Positions 8,491 to 19,767 of a stretch of 64,000 nt of DNA are shown here, piece by piece. The position numbers and the translations under genes were made by a program. The notes under the pieces were generated by a model. It saw nothing but the letters and a program-made list of their open reading frames with translations, searched no databases and was not told the DNA's origin. Within the stretch, counting starts at the first letter, position 1. Every line of letters begins with the position of its first letter. This DNA is from Sediminibacillus albus (GTDB lineage: Bacteria > Bacillota > Bacilli > Bacillales > Amphibacillaceae): contig NZ_FNFL01000002.1 in NCBI RefSeq assembly GCF_900101125.1, forward strand, positions 372,001 to 436,000. Direction: 5' to 3'.

Positions 8491-9081
8491 ATGCAGTTAC
8501 CTCAAGTGCGGATGCAGTCCCAGCAGGCAAAAATCCAAATCAATCAAACGCCTGCAAGGCAAACGATACAGCAGCCGCATGCAGATCAGACGATCCACCA
8601 GCCGAGCGCCGAGATTTCGATCAGGCGTACTCCTTCCCGCATGACCATCGATCAATCAAAGGCCTGGGAAGACATGAATTTAAAAAGTGCAGCGAAGAGT
8701 ATTGCAGAAGCAGCTCAAAAAGGCAAATCAGCAGTATTTGAAGGTATGAGAAGAAGAGTCCAGCAGGGCGCCCAGCTGATGAAAATTGAAAATGGCGGTA
8801 ATCCGCTTGCCATTCAGGCTAAACAAAACGGTCACAAGCCGGAGAAACAGTTTAATATCGGCTGGATACCATCCCATTTTGCTGTAAAAACAGATTACCA
8901 GCCTTCCCAATTGGATATTAATGTCCAAACCAACGCCCCAATTATTGAAAATAGAGCAAACAAGCCGATAATCGGTTATCAGCCTGGCGGTGTGGAAACT
9001 AGTCTATTACAAAAAGAAAGTCTGGAAATTGATTTTACCAACTTAAAGTTCACTGGTGCCAATTTTGAAATGATGATATGA
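8491..9081 (+). CDS. yviE: YviE, DUF6470 flagellar-operon protein
   Basis: This 196-aa protein is the DUF6470/YviE homologue always found between flgL and fliW in Bacillaceae. The N-terminus is a run of short repeats with Gln/Ile-rich beta strands (IQINQTPARQTI, QTIHQPSAEISI), then the conserved SRMTIDQSKAWEDMNLKS. There is no signal peptide or membrane segment. Its function is not known; transcription with the filament genes implies a role in assembly or regulation. A GTG at 8425 extends the frame, but ATAGGAGTG at 8477 fits ATG 8491. Confidence 0.85.
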   Translation: MQLPQVRMQSQQAKIQINQTPARQTIQQPHADQTIHQPSAEISIRRTPSRMTIDQSKAWEDMNLKSAAKSIAEAAQKGKSAVFEGMRRRVQQGAQLMKIENGGNPLAIQAKQNGHKPEKQFNIGWIPSHFAVKTDYQPSQLDINVQTNAPIIENRANKPIIGYQPGGVETSLLQKESLEIDFTNLKFTGANFEMMI

Positions 9082-9097
9082 AAAAAGGAATGATATG

Positions 9098-9544
9098 ATG
9101 AAAATACCTACAAAGTACTTTGGAGAATTAGAAATAGACCGCAGTAGAGCAATTTTCTTTCCTCAGGGAATTCCCGGATTTAATGAGGAAAAGGAGTTTA
9201 TTTTATTAGACTTGCCGGATAATCCAGTGTTTCATGTTCTGCAATCTGTTGGCAGGCAAAGTTTAGCATTTATTGTTACGAATCCTTATCAGTTTAGAAA
9301 AGACTATGAATTCGAATTGGATCAAAGTATTCTAGGGGCATTGGAAATAGAAAAACAACAAGACGTTGCAATATTTTCTATTTTGTCACTGAAGGATCCG
9401 TTTGAACAAAGCACAATGAACCTACAGGCGCCAATCGTCATCAACTTGAAAAATCAAAGAGGAAAACAGTATATTACTAACCACAAAAGCTATAGTACAA
9501 GAGAACCTCTTGCAGCTGCAGCATCCTCTAAGAAGGAGGATTAA
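9098..9544 (+). CDS. fliW: FliW, flagellar assembly factor and CsrA antagonist
   Basis: A 148-aa protein with the FliW core ([51 protein letters not shown]). FliW is sequestered by cytoplasmic flagellin; when flagellin is exported FliW binds CsrA and relieves its block on hag translation. The next gene is csrA, with only 4 bases between. Two adjacent ATGs (9095, 9098) exist; AAAAGGA favours the second. Confidence 0.94.
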   Translation: MKIPTKYFGELEIDRSRAIFFPQGIPGFNEEKEFILLDLPDNPVFHVLQSVGRQSLAFIVTNPYQFRKDYEFELDQSILGALEIEKQQDVAIFSILSLKDPFEQSTMNLQAPIVINLKNQRGKQYITNHKSYSTREPLAAAASSKKED

Positions 9545-9548
9545 AACC

Positions 9549-9779
9549 ATGCTTGTGTTGACTAGAAAGATAAATGAAGCAATTCAGCTTGGTGAAGACA
9601 TTGAGTTGAAAGTGCTGGAAATTGATGGCGAACAAGTCAAACTGGGGATATCAGCACCGAAGCATATTGATATCCACCGCAAGGAAGTTTATTTAGATAT
9701 ACAGCGTGAAAACAGCGAAGCGGCGCAGGTTTCGACAGAGTTGCTAAATTTATTGAAAAATAATACAAAAAAAGATTAA
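9549..9779 (+). CDS. csrA: CsrA, translational regulator of hag
   Basis: The 76-aa protein begins [23 protein letters not shown] and contains [15 protein letters not shown], the standard CsrA core with the RNA-binding Arg/Ile strand. CsrA dimers bind GGA motifs and block the hag ribosome site. The gene's own ribosome binding site (GGAGG) lies inside the end of fliW. A matching target hairpin is visible in the hag leader directly downstream. Confidence 0.96.
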   Translation: MLVLTRKINEAIQLGEDIELKVLEIDGEQVKLGISAPKHIDIHRKEVYLDIQRENSEAAQVSTELLNLLKNNTKKD

Positions 9780-9803
9780 ACATCCGCTAAAATGCTCCGA
9801 TAA
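9777..9803 (+). promoter_or_regulatory. Sigma-D promoter of hag
   Basis: TAAA (9777-9780), overlapping the csrA stop, a 15-base spacer and TCCGATAA (9796-9803). It matches the sigma-D pattern (TAAA-N15-GCCGATAA form) at 11 of 12 positions. Confidence 0.88.
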
Positions 9804-9908
9804 TATAAGTGTAACACCAAATGAAACCAGAGACGGCCGCTTTGGTTCAGGCGGTGCCAACCACAAGGATGTGGGAAACTTTTTAAAATTCAAGGAGGAA
9901 AATAAACA
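9804..9908 (+). promoter_or_regulatory. hag leader with CsrA-binding hairpin and GGA-containing SD
   Basis: CCACA-AGGA-TGTGG (9861-9874) is a perfect 5-bp stem presenting GGA in a four-base loop, the ideal CsrA target. A second GGA lies in the Shine-Dalgarno sequence CAAGGAGG (9891-9898), 10 bases before ATG. This two-site layout is that of B. subtilis hag (BS1 and BS2), where a CsrA dimer bridges both. An additional imperfect stem (TGAAACCA / TTTGGTTCA) lies upstream. Confidence 0.85.
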
Positions 9909-10730
9909 ATGAGAATTAATCACAACATTGCGGCGTTAAACACACACCGCCAACTATCAAGCAACCAAGGTGCTACACAAAATTCTTTGGAGAAACTTTC
10001 TTCAGGACTTCGTATTAATAAAGCAGGAGACGATGCTGCAGGTCTAGCAATCTCTGAAAAAATGCGTGGACAAATCCGTGGATTGGACATGGCTTCTAAA
10101 AACGCTCAAGACGGCGTTAGCTTGATCCAAACTGCTGAAGGTGCTTTAAACGAAACTCATGACATCTTACAACGTATGCGTGAGCTTTCTGTTCAAGCTG
10201 CCAACGACACGAACGGCACACAAGACCGTGCAGAACTTCAAAAAGAAGTGGATCAGCTAGTAGATGAAATCGATCGTATCGCAGGCGATACTCAATTTAA
10301 CGGCAAAAACCTACTTAATGGTGACCTTGCTGGAAGCGGAGCAGTTACTTTCCATATTGGTTCTAACGCTGACCAAAACATTTCTTTAGAAATCAGTGAC
10401 ATGTCTGCTAGCGGTATTTCAGTAGGCGCTGTAGATATTTCTTCTCAATCTGGAGCTAATGCTGCAATCTCTACTATTGATACAGCAATCGAAACTGTAT
10501 CTTCTGAAAGAGCTAAGTTGGGTGCTAACCAAAACCGTTTAGAGCATACGATCAATAACTTAGGTACTTCTTCAGAAAACCTAACAGCTGCTGAATCTCG
10601 TATCAGAGACGTTGATATGGCAAAAGAAATGATGGCATTCACTAAGAATAACATCCTTTCTCAAGCTTCCCAGTCTATGCTGGCTCAAGCTAACCAACAG
10701 CCACAAGGCGTTTTACAACTACTTCAATAA
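9909..10730 (+). CDS. hag: Flagellin Hag
   Basis: The 273-aa flagellin has canonical D0/D1 ends (RINHNIAALNTHRQL, LEKLSSGLRINKAGDDAAGLAIS; C-terminus ESRIRDVDMAKEMMAFTKNNIL, ANQQPQGVLQLL) and a very short variable centre (about residues 140-185), rich in Ser, Gly and Ala, where O-glycosylation would be expected. Codon use is visibly optimised, as for an abundant protein. It is controlled by sigma-D and CsrA and ends in a strong terminator. The glycosylation genes follow directly, suggesting Hag is their substrate. Confidence 0.98.
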   Translation: MRINHNIAALNTHRQLSSNQGATQNSLEKLSSGLRINKAGDDAAGLAISEKMRGQIRGLDMASKNAQDGVSLIQTAEGALNETHDILQRMRELSVQAANDTNGTQDRAELQKEVDQLVDEIDRIAGDTQFNGKNLLNGDLAGSGAVTFHIGSNADQNISLEISDMSASGISVGAVDISSQSGANAAISTIDTAIETVSSERAKLGANQNRLEHTINNLGTSSENLTAAESRIRDVDMAKEMMAFTKNNILSQASQSMLAQANQQPQGVLQLLQ

Positions 10731-10740
10731 GAAAAAAAAC

Positions 10741-10772
10741 GAAGCCACCGTCATTTAGACGGTGGCTTTTTT
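10741..10772 (+). terminator. Intrinsic terminator after hag
   Basis: Perfect 10-bp stem AGCCACCGTC / GACGGTGGCT, loop ATTTA, followed by TTTTTT. Confidence 0.95.
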
Positions 10773-10808
10773 ATTTGGGTATTTAGATGGAATAGTGGCT
10801 GAGACCAT

Positions 10809-10835
10809 TAAAAAAGTGTCGTTTTTTGCCGATAT
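10809..10835 (+). promoter_or_regulatory. Consensus sigma-D promoter of the glycosylation operon
   Basis: TAAA (10809-10812), exactly 15 bases, GCCGATAT (10828-10835): a full match to the sigma-D consensus, between the hag terminator and the first gene of the maf-pse operon. It ties the sugar pathway to the motility regulon. Confidence 0.92.
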
Positions 10836-10881
10836 AAATAATATAATTAAAAGCAAAGTCATTACAAGCGGAGGTTGTCTA

Positions 10882-11479
10882 ATGATAGTCGAAATAAATG
10901 GAAAAAGCTATAATTTTGAAAACACGAAGTCTTCTATTGAACTCATAGTAAAAGAAATCGAAAACCAGGTTAATGAATCAGGTTTATTTTTCAGCCACTT
11001 AATAATAGATGAAGAAGATATTTATGACCAGTTTGAGCTTCAACTCGAGGAAAAAATCACTTCCATTAGCCAAGTAAAGGTAATTATGAAAACAGTCAGG
11101 GAGTTTGTCAACGATTTGTTACTATCTACTGAAAGTTACTTGACCGGAGCACTTCCTGAACTTCAAATACTCATTGACGAATTATACCAGGGACCAACTA
11201 GCAGTTCATGGGAAAAGCTTGGACAGTTACTGGAAGGGCTGCAGTGGATTAACCAGCTATTTGATGTAATAGCCAATGGTAAGTATCAACCCTATAATTG
11301 GAGCAAGTATTTGAAGCTTATTAACTTGCTGGAAAATGAACTAACAGCTTTGGAAGCAGCGATGGAGGCAAATGACCAAATTCTTATTGCCGATATTTTA
11401 CAATATGAAATTTTAGAAATCCTTTCATCCTTAAAAGGTGAGGCAACAGCAACAATTGATCAACAAGGGGAACGTTTGA

Positions 11480-11490
<11 letters not shown>
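10882..11490 (+). CDS. Unknown helical protein at head of flagellin glycosylation operon
   Basis: I do not recognise this 202-aa acidic protein. It has no signal peptide or membrane segment. The N-terminal 45 residues look like alternating strands and helix (IVEINGKSYNFENTKSSIELIVKEIE split by turns); the rest is predicted long helices rich in Leu, Glu and Gln. ATG 10882 follows GCGGAGG; a longer frame from 10762 would start inside the hag terminator and cross the promoter, so I rejected it. It is the first gene after the sigma-D promoter and overlaps maf by 11 bases, implying coupled synthesis. A chaperone or adaptor for flagellin or Maf is only a guess. Confidence 0.8.
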
Positions 11491-14321
<2,831 letters not shown>

Positions 14322-15521
14322 ATGTCTTCAGAGGATGAATTCGTGCATAAAGATCATAAGTCACGTGAGGCCTATTTGCCTTATTCCAAACAATGGATTA
14401 GTGAAGAAGATATACAAGCTGTTGTCGATGTGCTGCGAGGGGATTACCTAACAACTGGCCCCTATATTGAAAAGTTTGAACAATCTATAGCGAAGTATGT
14501 AGATGCCAAATATGCAGTAGCATTTTCAAGTGGGACAGCAGCACTGCATGGTGCTTGTTTTGCGGCTGGAATTATGGATGGAGATGAAGTAATAACTACA
14601 CCAATGACCTTTGCAGCTAGCGCTAATTGTGTATTATATCAAGGTGGAACTCCGGTTTTTGTGGATATTGATAAAGATACGTATAATATTGATGCAAAAA
14701 AGATCCCTAAATCTATCACAGACCGGACGAAAGCTATCATTCCTGTTGATTTTACCGGCCAACCGGCAGACTTAGATGAAATTCTTGAGATTGCTAAAGC
14801 AAATGACCTAATTGTAATTGAAGATGCCGCCCATGCTTTAGGAGCAACTTACAAAGGACGAAAAGTAGGATCATTAAGCGATATGACAATGTTCAGTTTT
14901 CATCCTGTTAAGCAAATAACGACTGGTGAGGGCGGAATAATTACTACCAATAATCGAGTTTTTTACGAAAAGTTATTGCAATTTCGCTCACATGGTATTA
15001 CCAGGGATAAAAGCAAAGTACAAGATAGTCACGGACCATGGTATTACGAAATGCAGTTTCTTGGCTATAATTATCGTATGACAGATATACAGGCAGCATT
15101 GGGTATTAGCCAACTTACAAAAAATGAGCGTTTTTTGAAATGGAGAAAAAAGTATGCTGCTATGTATAATGAAGCATTCTCAAGGATGGATATGTTAGAT
15201 ACTCCGTTTCAGAATCGGATGATAGAATCCAGCTGGCACTTATATGTAATAAGATTAAATTTAAGTAAGCTCTGTGGTAGTAGAAAAGAAATCTTCGAAG
15301 CATTGCAAAACGAGAATATTGGTGTTAACGTGCACTATATTCCTGTACACCTCCAGCCGTATTACAGTGAGCTTGGGTATAAAAGAGGTATATGTCCAAA
15401 CGCTGAGAATTTGTATGAAAGCATTATATCTTTACCACTTTTCCCGGCAATGACAGAAAGAGATGCAGAAGATGTTATTACGGCTGTCAAAAAGGTTATG
15501 TTGAATTATTCCAACAAGTAA
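14322..15521 (+). CDS. pseC: UDP-4-amino-4,6-dideoxy-L-AltNAc transaminase, PseC
   Basis: This 399-aa DegT/DnrJ/EryC1-type aminotransferase contains FSSGTAALHGA, VIEDAAHALGA and the PLP lysine K197 in SFHPVKQITTGEGG. It aminates the PseB product at C-4 using glutamate. The ATG abuts the pseB stop. The next enzyme usually needed, the N-acetyltransferase PseH, is not encoded in this cluster. The first 18 residues are a polar extension before the conserved LPYSKQWISEEDI. Confidence 0.93.
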   Translation: MSSEDEFVHKDHKSREAYLPYSKQWISEEDIQAVVDVLRGDYLTTGPYIEKFEQSIAKYVDAKYAVAFSSGTAALHGACFAAGIMDGDEVITTPMTFAASANCVLYQGGTPVFVDIDKDTYNIDAKKIPKSITDRTKAIIPVDFTGQPADLDEILEIAKANDLIVIEDAAHALGATYKGRKVGSLSDMTMFSFHPVKQITTGEGGIITTNNRVFYEKLLQFRSHGITRDKSKVQDSHGPWYYEMQFLGYNYRMTDIQAALGISQLTKNERFLKWRKKYAAMYNEAFSRMDMLDTPFQNRMIESSWHLYVIRLNLSKLCGSRKEIFEALQNENIGVNVHYIPVHLQPYYSELGYKRGICPNAENLYESIISLPLFPAMTERDAEDVITAVKKVMLNYSNK

Positions 15522-15533
15522 TAGGGGGATATA

Positions 15534-16265
15534 ATGAAAGTTATTGCTATCATTCAGGCCAGGATGGGATCTACCAGACTTCCGGGGAAGATTATGAAAA
15601 AGGTAATGAATAAAACTTTATTGGAATATGAGCTTGAACAGGTGAAAAGGGCTGCTTTAATCGATCAAATAGTCGTTGCCACTACTAAAAATAAAACGGA
15701 TGACATAATTATAGACTTGTGTAAGCAACTTTCCATACCAGCTTTTAGAGGATCTGAGGAAGATGTATTATCTAGATATTATGAAGCAGCAACCGAGTAT
15801 AAAGGAGATGTCATCGTTAGATTGACTTCTGACTGTCCATTAATTGATCCCCTTGTAATTGACAAGGTTGTTCGAGAGTATTTAAAAAATCAAAAGAATT
15901 ATGATTATGTATCGAACACGATAGAACGTACATACCCAAGAGGAATGGACACTGGTGTTCTATCCTACAGAACATTAAAGGAAATTAATAGGTATGCAAC
16001 TAGTGATAGTGATAGGGAGCATGTGACTTCATATTTATATAGAGTACCAGGGAAGTATAAAACATTAGCTGTAAAAAACGAAGAGGATTTTAGTCATTTT
16101 AGATTAACAGTAGATACAAAAGAGGATTTCGAAGTTGTAGCTAACATCCTGGAAAATTTATATAAGGCAAACTCGTACCTGAAAATGAATGACATTGTAA
16201 CGTACTTGAAGCAACATCCTTCCATCGTTACTATTAATCAGAATGTTGAACAGAAAAAAATTTAA
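15534..16265 (+). CDS. pseF: Pseudaminic acid cytidylyltransferase (SpsF/PseF-like)
   Basis: A 243-aa protein of the CMP-Neu/CMP-Kdo synthetase superfamily, closest to the SpsF type: IIQARMGSTRLPGKIMK at the N-terminus, ATTKNKTDD, FRGSEEDVLSRYY, RLTSDCPLIDP and the C-terminal RLTVDTKEDFE. In pse clusters this enzyme joins CTP to the nonulosonic acid, making the CMP-sugar that Maf uses. The specificity for Pse rather than another acid is inferred from neighbours. Confidence 0.85.
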   Translation: MKVIAIIQARMGSTRLPGKIMKKVMNKTLLEYELEQVKRAALIDQIVVATTKNKTDDIIIDLCKQLSIPAFRGSEEDVLSRYYEAATEYKGDVIVRLTSDCPLIDPLVIDKVVREYLKNQKNYDYVSNTIERTYPRGMDTGVLSYRTLKEINRYATSDSDREHVTSYLYRVPGKYKTLAVKNEEDFSHFRLTVDTKEDFEVVANILENLYKANSYLKMNDIVTYLKQHPSIVTINQNVEQKKI

Positions 16266-16323
16266 TAAAAGGGGCAATCTTTAACAAGGACTAATTAACT
16301 TGCATATTCCGTAGGGAGGTTCC

Positions 16324-17376
16324 ATGAAGAAAGTAAAATTTATTATTAGAGCAGATGCTTCAAATGCAATAGGCGCAGGACACATCATGAGAACTCTAGC
16401 ACTTGCTCAATCGTTAAAAAAATATTCTTCTATCCAATTTGTATGTTCAGAAATCACTACTGGTCTTATAAAACTATTGAACAAAGAAAATGTGTGTTTA
16501 GATGTTCTTCCATCCACTCCAGGCAGTGAAGAAGATTTAAACAAAACCATAGAGATAGCAAAAATTAAGCAGGTAGATTGGATAATCCTTGATGGCTATC
16601 ATTTTAATGATAGTTATATCACGGAATTGAAGAAAAATGGTTTAAAAGTGTTACTTTTCGATGATTTTGCTAACCTTGATTATTATTGTGCTGATATAAT
16701 TTTAAACAGAGGTACTTTTGTAAATGAAGAGATGTACACAAACATAGAAACATATTCGCAGCTGTTAATCGGTCCACAATTCACAACATTACGTAAAGAA
16801 TTTCTGAATTGGCAAGGTGTAAAGCCTGCGATAAAGACAACTCCAACTAACGTTTTAATTTCTATGGGAGGGGCTGATCCTAATAATGTCACACTCTCCA
16901 TTATTAGGATGTTAGAAAAAGTTAATGATTACAACAGGGAAATAAAGGTTTTACTTGGTCCTGCTAATAATCACAAAGATCGTATAAATGCTAGCTTAAC
17001 GAAATCCAAGTTGGATCTTCACATAGTAGAAGATGACGAGGATATGCCTTCCTTACTAAACTGGGCTGACTTTGCTATAACTGCAGGAGGAACGACACTT
17101 TTCGAAATGGCATACATGGGACTCCCAAGCATAGTTATCCAAATCGCCGAAAACCAAAAGTCGGCTAAAATCTTAGCGGAAAGATATCAAACTTGCTTGT
17201 ATTTAGGGGGAGATACCACGATTACACAGCATGATTTCGAAGAAGCTTTACAGATAATAAATGACTTAAATGTAAGAAAGAAGATGGCTATTAACGGACA
17301 AAATTTAATAGATGGCCGAGGAAATGAACGAATATTAGAAAAATTAAATATTAAAATGAGTGATAATCTTGAATAA
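16324..17376 (+). CDS. pseG: UDP-2,4-diacetamido-trideoxy-altropyranose hydrolase, PseG
   Basis: The 350-aa protein has the PseG N-terminal motif RADASNAIGAGHIMR with its catalytic His20, a GT-B-like fold with MGGADPNNV and the nucleotide-binding TAGGTTLFEMAYMGLPSI. PseG removes UDP from the C-1 of the bis-amidated altrose. Its usual substrate carries N-acetyl at C-4; here the C-4 substituent may differ because PseH is missing. A ribosome binding site (GGGAGG) precedes the ATG, and the gene overlaps the following ATP-grasp gene by 17 bases. Confidence 0.92.
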   Translation: MKKVKFIIRADASNAIGAGHIMRTLALAQSLKKYSSIQFVCSEITTGLIKLLNKENVCLDVLPSTPGSEEDLNKTIEIAKIKQVDWIILDGYHFNDSYITELKKNGLKVLLFDDFANLDYYCADIILNRGTFVNEEMYTNIETYSQLLIGPQFTTLRKEFLNWQGVKPAIKTTPTNVLISMGGADPNNVTLSIIRMLEKVNDYNREIKVLLGPANNHKDRINASLTKSKLDLHIVEDDEDMPSLLNWADFAITAGGTTLFEMAYMGLPSIVIQIAENQKSAKILAERYQTCLYLGGDTTITQHDFEEALQIINDLNVRKKMAINGQNLIDGRGNERILEKLNIKMSDNLE

Positions 17377-18580
17377 AAAGGTATTAATGATTTTAGGCGG
17401 CAGCTATGGACAATTAGAAGCAATTAAGACTGCAAAGAGACTAGGCCTAACCACACTGGTAGTTGATATGAATCCAAATGCCATTGGTTTTCGTTATGCA
17501 GATTATTATGAAGTGGTTAGTACAACAGATTTTCTTGGGGTTGAAAAGGTTGCTAGAGATTACGGGATATCTGGTATATTAACTATTTCAAGTGACATTG
17601 CGGTACCAGTTGTGTGTTATGTGAACGAGCAGTTAGGGCTTCCTAATCAAGGATGGGGAATCGCTAAAGCAGTTACTGACAAAACAGTCATGAGAGAATT
17701 GTTTAAGAAATCCGGGGTTTCTTCTCCAGAATATTACATTGTTACAAGAGAAGATAGTCCTTTAGAAATTGAAGATAAAGTAAAACCTATATTGGAAAAA
17801 CACCCGTTGATAGTAAAACCGTCTGATAGTTCTGGAAGCAGGGGAGTACAAAAAATAACATGTATGAGTGAACTAATGGCGGCAATTGAATATGCTCAAA
17901 AATTTTCCCGTAATAAAATGGTCATCATAGAAGAATTTATACAAGGGTTAGAAATAGGAGCACAAAGTTTATCTATTGCCGGTGAAATGGAGCTATGTTT
18001 TATACATAATGACAAATTGTCCGAAAATATGATACCGATCGGTCATTCCCTGCCAGCTTCTCTTAACGAAAAACAAATAATAAAAATTAAGAAGGAATGC
18101 CAAAAGGCTTTAGCAAGCCTTGGGATAACTCACGGTCCAAGTAATATCGATATTATTATTGATCATCTTGGCACCCCGTATATTATAGAAATAGGAGCAA
18201 GAATTGGCGCAACCAAACTTCCTGAAATAGTTAAATATAATTCGGGTATTGACCTCATCGAATTAGCAATTAGAATGGCGATAGGTGAAAAGATAAATTT
18301 GCCAACGGCAAAAAATAAACCCGTTGCAGTTGAAATGCTTTACTTTAATACATGTTCTGAAATCCAATATAATAGTAAAAAAATGAAAGAAGCAATTGAA
18401 CCGTATAATCCACTAGAATATCATATTAGTTTGCCCGAAAATAATTTTGTTCACCCGTTAAATTCAGGTGTAGACGTTTATGGTCATGTGATTTGTACAG
18501 GTGAGACCTCGCTGGAAGCTGAAGAGAACTGTGCAGAGTTAATGGGTATAATCAAGTCTGGATTAACTTATCTTAAATAA
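17360..18580 (+). CDS. ATP-grasp carboxylate-amine ligase-like protein
   Basis: This 406-aa protein begins with a pre-ATP-grasp Rossmann segment (ILGGSYGQLEAIKTAKRLGL, VVDMNPN), followed by an ATP-grasp domain (about 120-310) with IVKPSDSSGSRGV, IIEEFIQGLE and the Mg-binding segment IDIIIDHLGTPYIIEIGARIG. Such enzymes activate a carboxylate as acyl phosphate and join it to an amine. Sitting between pseG and pseI with pseH missing, it may acylate the 4-amino sugar or the finished sugar; this is inference. GTG 17360 and TTG 17369 are both possible starts and both have weak ribosome sites, so translation may depend on coupling to pseG. Confidence 0.82.
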   Translation: MIILNKKVLMILGGSYGQLEAIKTAKRLGLTTLVVDMNPNAIGFRYADYYEVVSTTDFLGVEKVARDYGISGILTISSDIAVPVVCYVNEQLGLPNQGWGIAKAVTDKTVMRELFKKSGVSSPEYYIVTREDSPLEIEDKVKPILEKHPLIVKPSDSSGSRGVQKITCMSELMAAIEYAQKFSRNKMVIIEEFIQGLEIGAQSLSIAGEMELCFIHNDKLSENMIPIGHSLPASLNEKQIIKIKKECQKALASLGITHGPSNIDIIIDHLGTPYIIEIGARIGATKLPEIVKYNSGIDLIELAIRMAIGEKINLPTAKNKPVAVEMLYFNTCSEIQYNSKKMKEAIEPYNPLEYHISLPENNFVHPLNSGVDVYGHVICTGETSLEAEENCAELMGIIKSGLTYLK

Positions 18581-18618
18581 TCATCATTTAGTTTTCGGAT
18601 TCGGGGGGTGAGAGTATA

Positions 18619-19734
18619 GTGAATATTATTATCTTCGGGAGTGGGAGTAGTGCGGAAAAGATTAGAAGAGTAATCAATAAACATAAAGTAAAGATTATCG
18701 CTTATGCAGATAATAATAAAGATAAGGTCGGCAGTCGAATTAAAGATATACCAGTCATTTCGCCTTCGGAACTTAAAAGTAAAGAGTACGATTATATATT
18801 AATTGGCAGTATTTATTTTGAAGAAATAAGGGAACAGCTTTTAAAAATAGGTATACCAGAAGAAAAGATACTTGAATACTATAAGTATCATAATTTCATT
18901 TCCTTACAAACAAAATTAGAGAAATACTCAGAAGATTTCTCTGAATACAATTGTTTAATTACTGGTATGTCATATGCAAAATATGGATTAGATCTTAAGG
19001 AATTAAATAGAAAAGCTTTTAACTTTGCATTAAACAGCCAAGATTTATTCCATGATTATTCAATCGTAAAGTATTTAAGCAATAGAAACCAACTTGCTAG
19101 TATTAAAACAATCATTGTAGGATTGGCTAATTATAGTCTTGAATTTGAACTGATAAAATCACGTGAAAAGCATTTAGTTACTAGATACCATCCTATAGAA
19201 GAGAAATTAAAGGATGATAAAGATTATTACAAAACGTATAAGGATTTACGCACCGTTTTTGCTGATGATAAATTCATGAATAAGGTTCCCCACTTACAAA
19301 CTTTATTAGATACTATTCTGATAGATAATTATATAGAGCATATTGATAGTTTTGAAGATCAGTATAAAAAAGATAATAACATTGCTCAATTGGAGAGGAA
19401 ACGGTTAGCATTAAGACATTCTAATAAAAACTATCCAAAGACTGTTGAAAAAAATGCCCAGATACTAGAGCAGTATTTAAACTTACTAAAAGAAGAAGAA
19501 ATAAAACCTATAATTGTTATTCTTCCACAGCATAAAGACTATACAACATATTTCTCTAAAACGATAAGAGAAAACATTACGGACTATCTTAAACAACTGA
19601 ATAAAGACCATTCTTTTGATTTGATAGATTTATTTGACTCAGATGTAGTATCTGACCGTGATTTTTTTGATGTACATCACTTAAATCAAAGTGGCGCCTA
19701 TAAAGTAACTCAATTAATAAATAAACTGATATAA
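18619..19734 (+). CDS. Rossmann + SGNH-like two-domain protein of the glycosylation operon
   Basis: I do not recognise a named family for the full 371 aa. Residues 1-80 form a nucleotide-sugar-binding Rossmann-like unit (IIIFGSGSSAEKI, IIAYADNNKDKVG, DIPVISPSEL), like the N-terminus of PglD or of sugar C-methyltransferase tails. From about 110 the protein looks SGNH-like: GMSYAKYG with Ser118 as potential nucleophile and D351-V-H353-H354 near the C-terminus (FFDVHHLNQSGA). That combination suggests acyl transfer or deacylation on a sugar. GTG start with GGGGGGTGAG upstream. The gene is very A+T-rich. Confidence 0.78.
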   Translation: MNIIIFGSGSSAEKIRRVINKHKVKIIAYADNNKDKVGSRIKDIPVISPSELKSKEYDYILIGSIYFEEIREQLLKIGIPEEKILEYYKYHNFISLQTKLEKYSEDFSEYNCLITGMSYAKYGLDLKELNRKAFNFALNSQDLFHDYSIVKYLSNRNQLASIKTIIVGLANYSLEFELIKSREKHLVTRYHPIEEKLKDDKDYYKTYKDLRTVFADDKFMNKVPHLQTLLDTILIDNYIEHIDSFEDQYKKDNNIAQLERKRLALRHSNKNYPKTVEKNAQILEQYLNLLKEEEIKPIIVILPQHKDYTTYFSKTIRENITDYLKQLNKDHSFDLIDLFDSDVVSDRDFFDVHHLNQSGAYKVTQLINKLI

Positions 19735-19767
19735 ATATTTAGATTAACTGAAAGGTTGTTCCAATAT

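Noticed and set aside
10762-10881. N-terminal extension of the 202-aa protein
   Set aside because: It would start in the hag terminator and overlap the sigma-D promoter; GCGGAGG supports ATG 10882.
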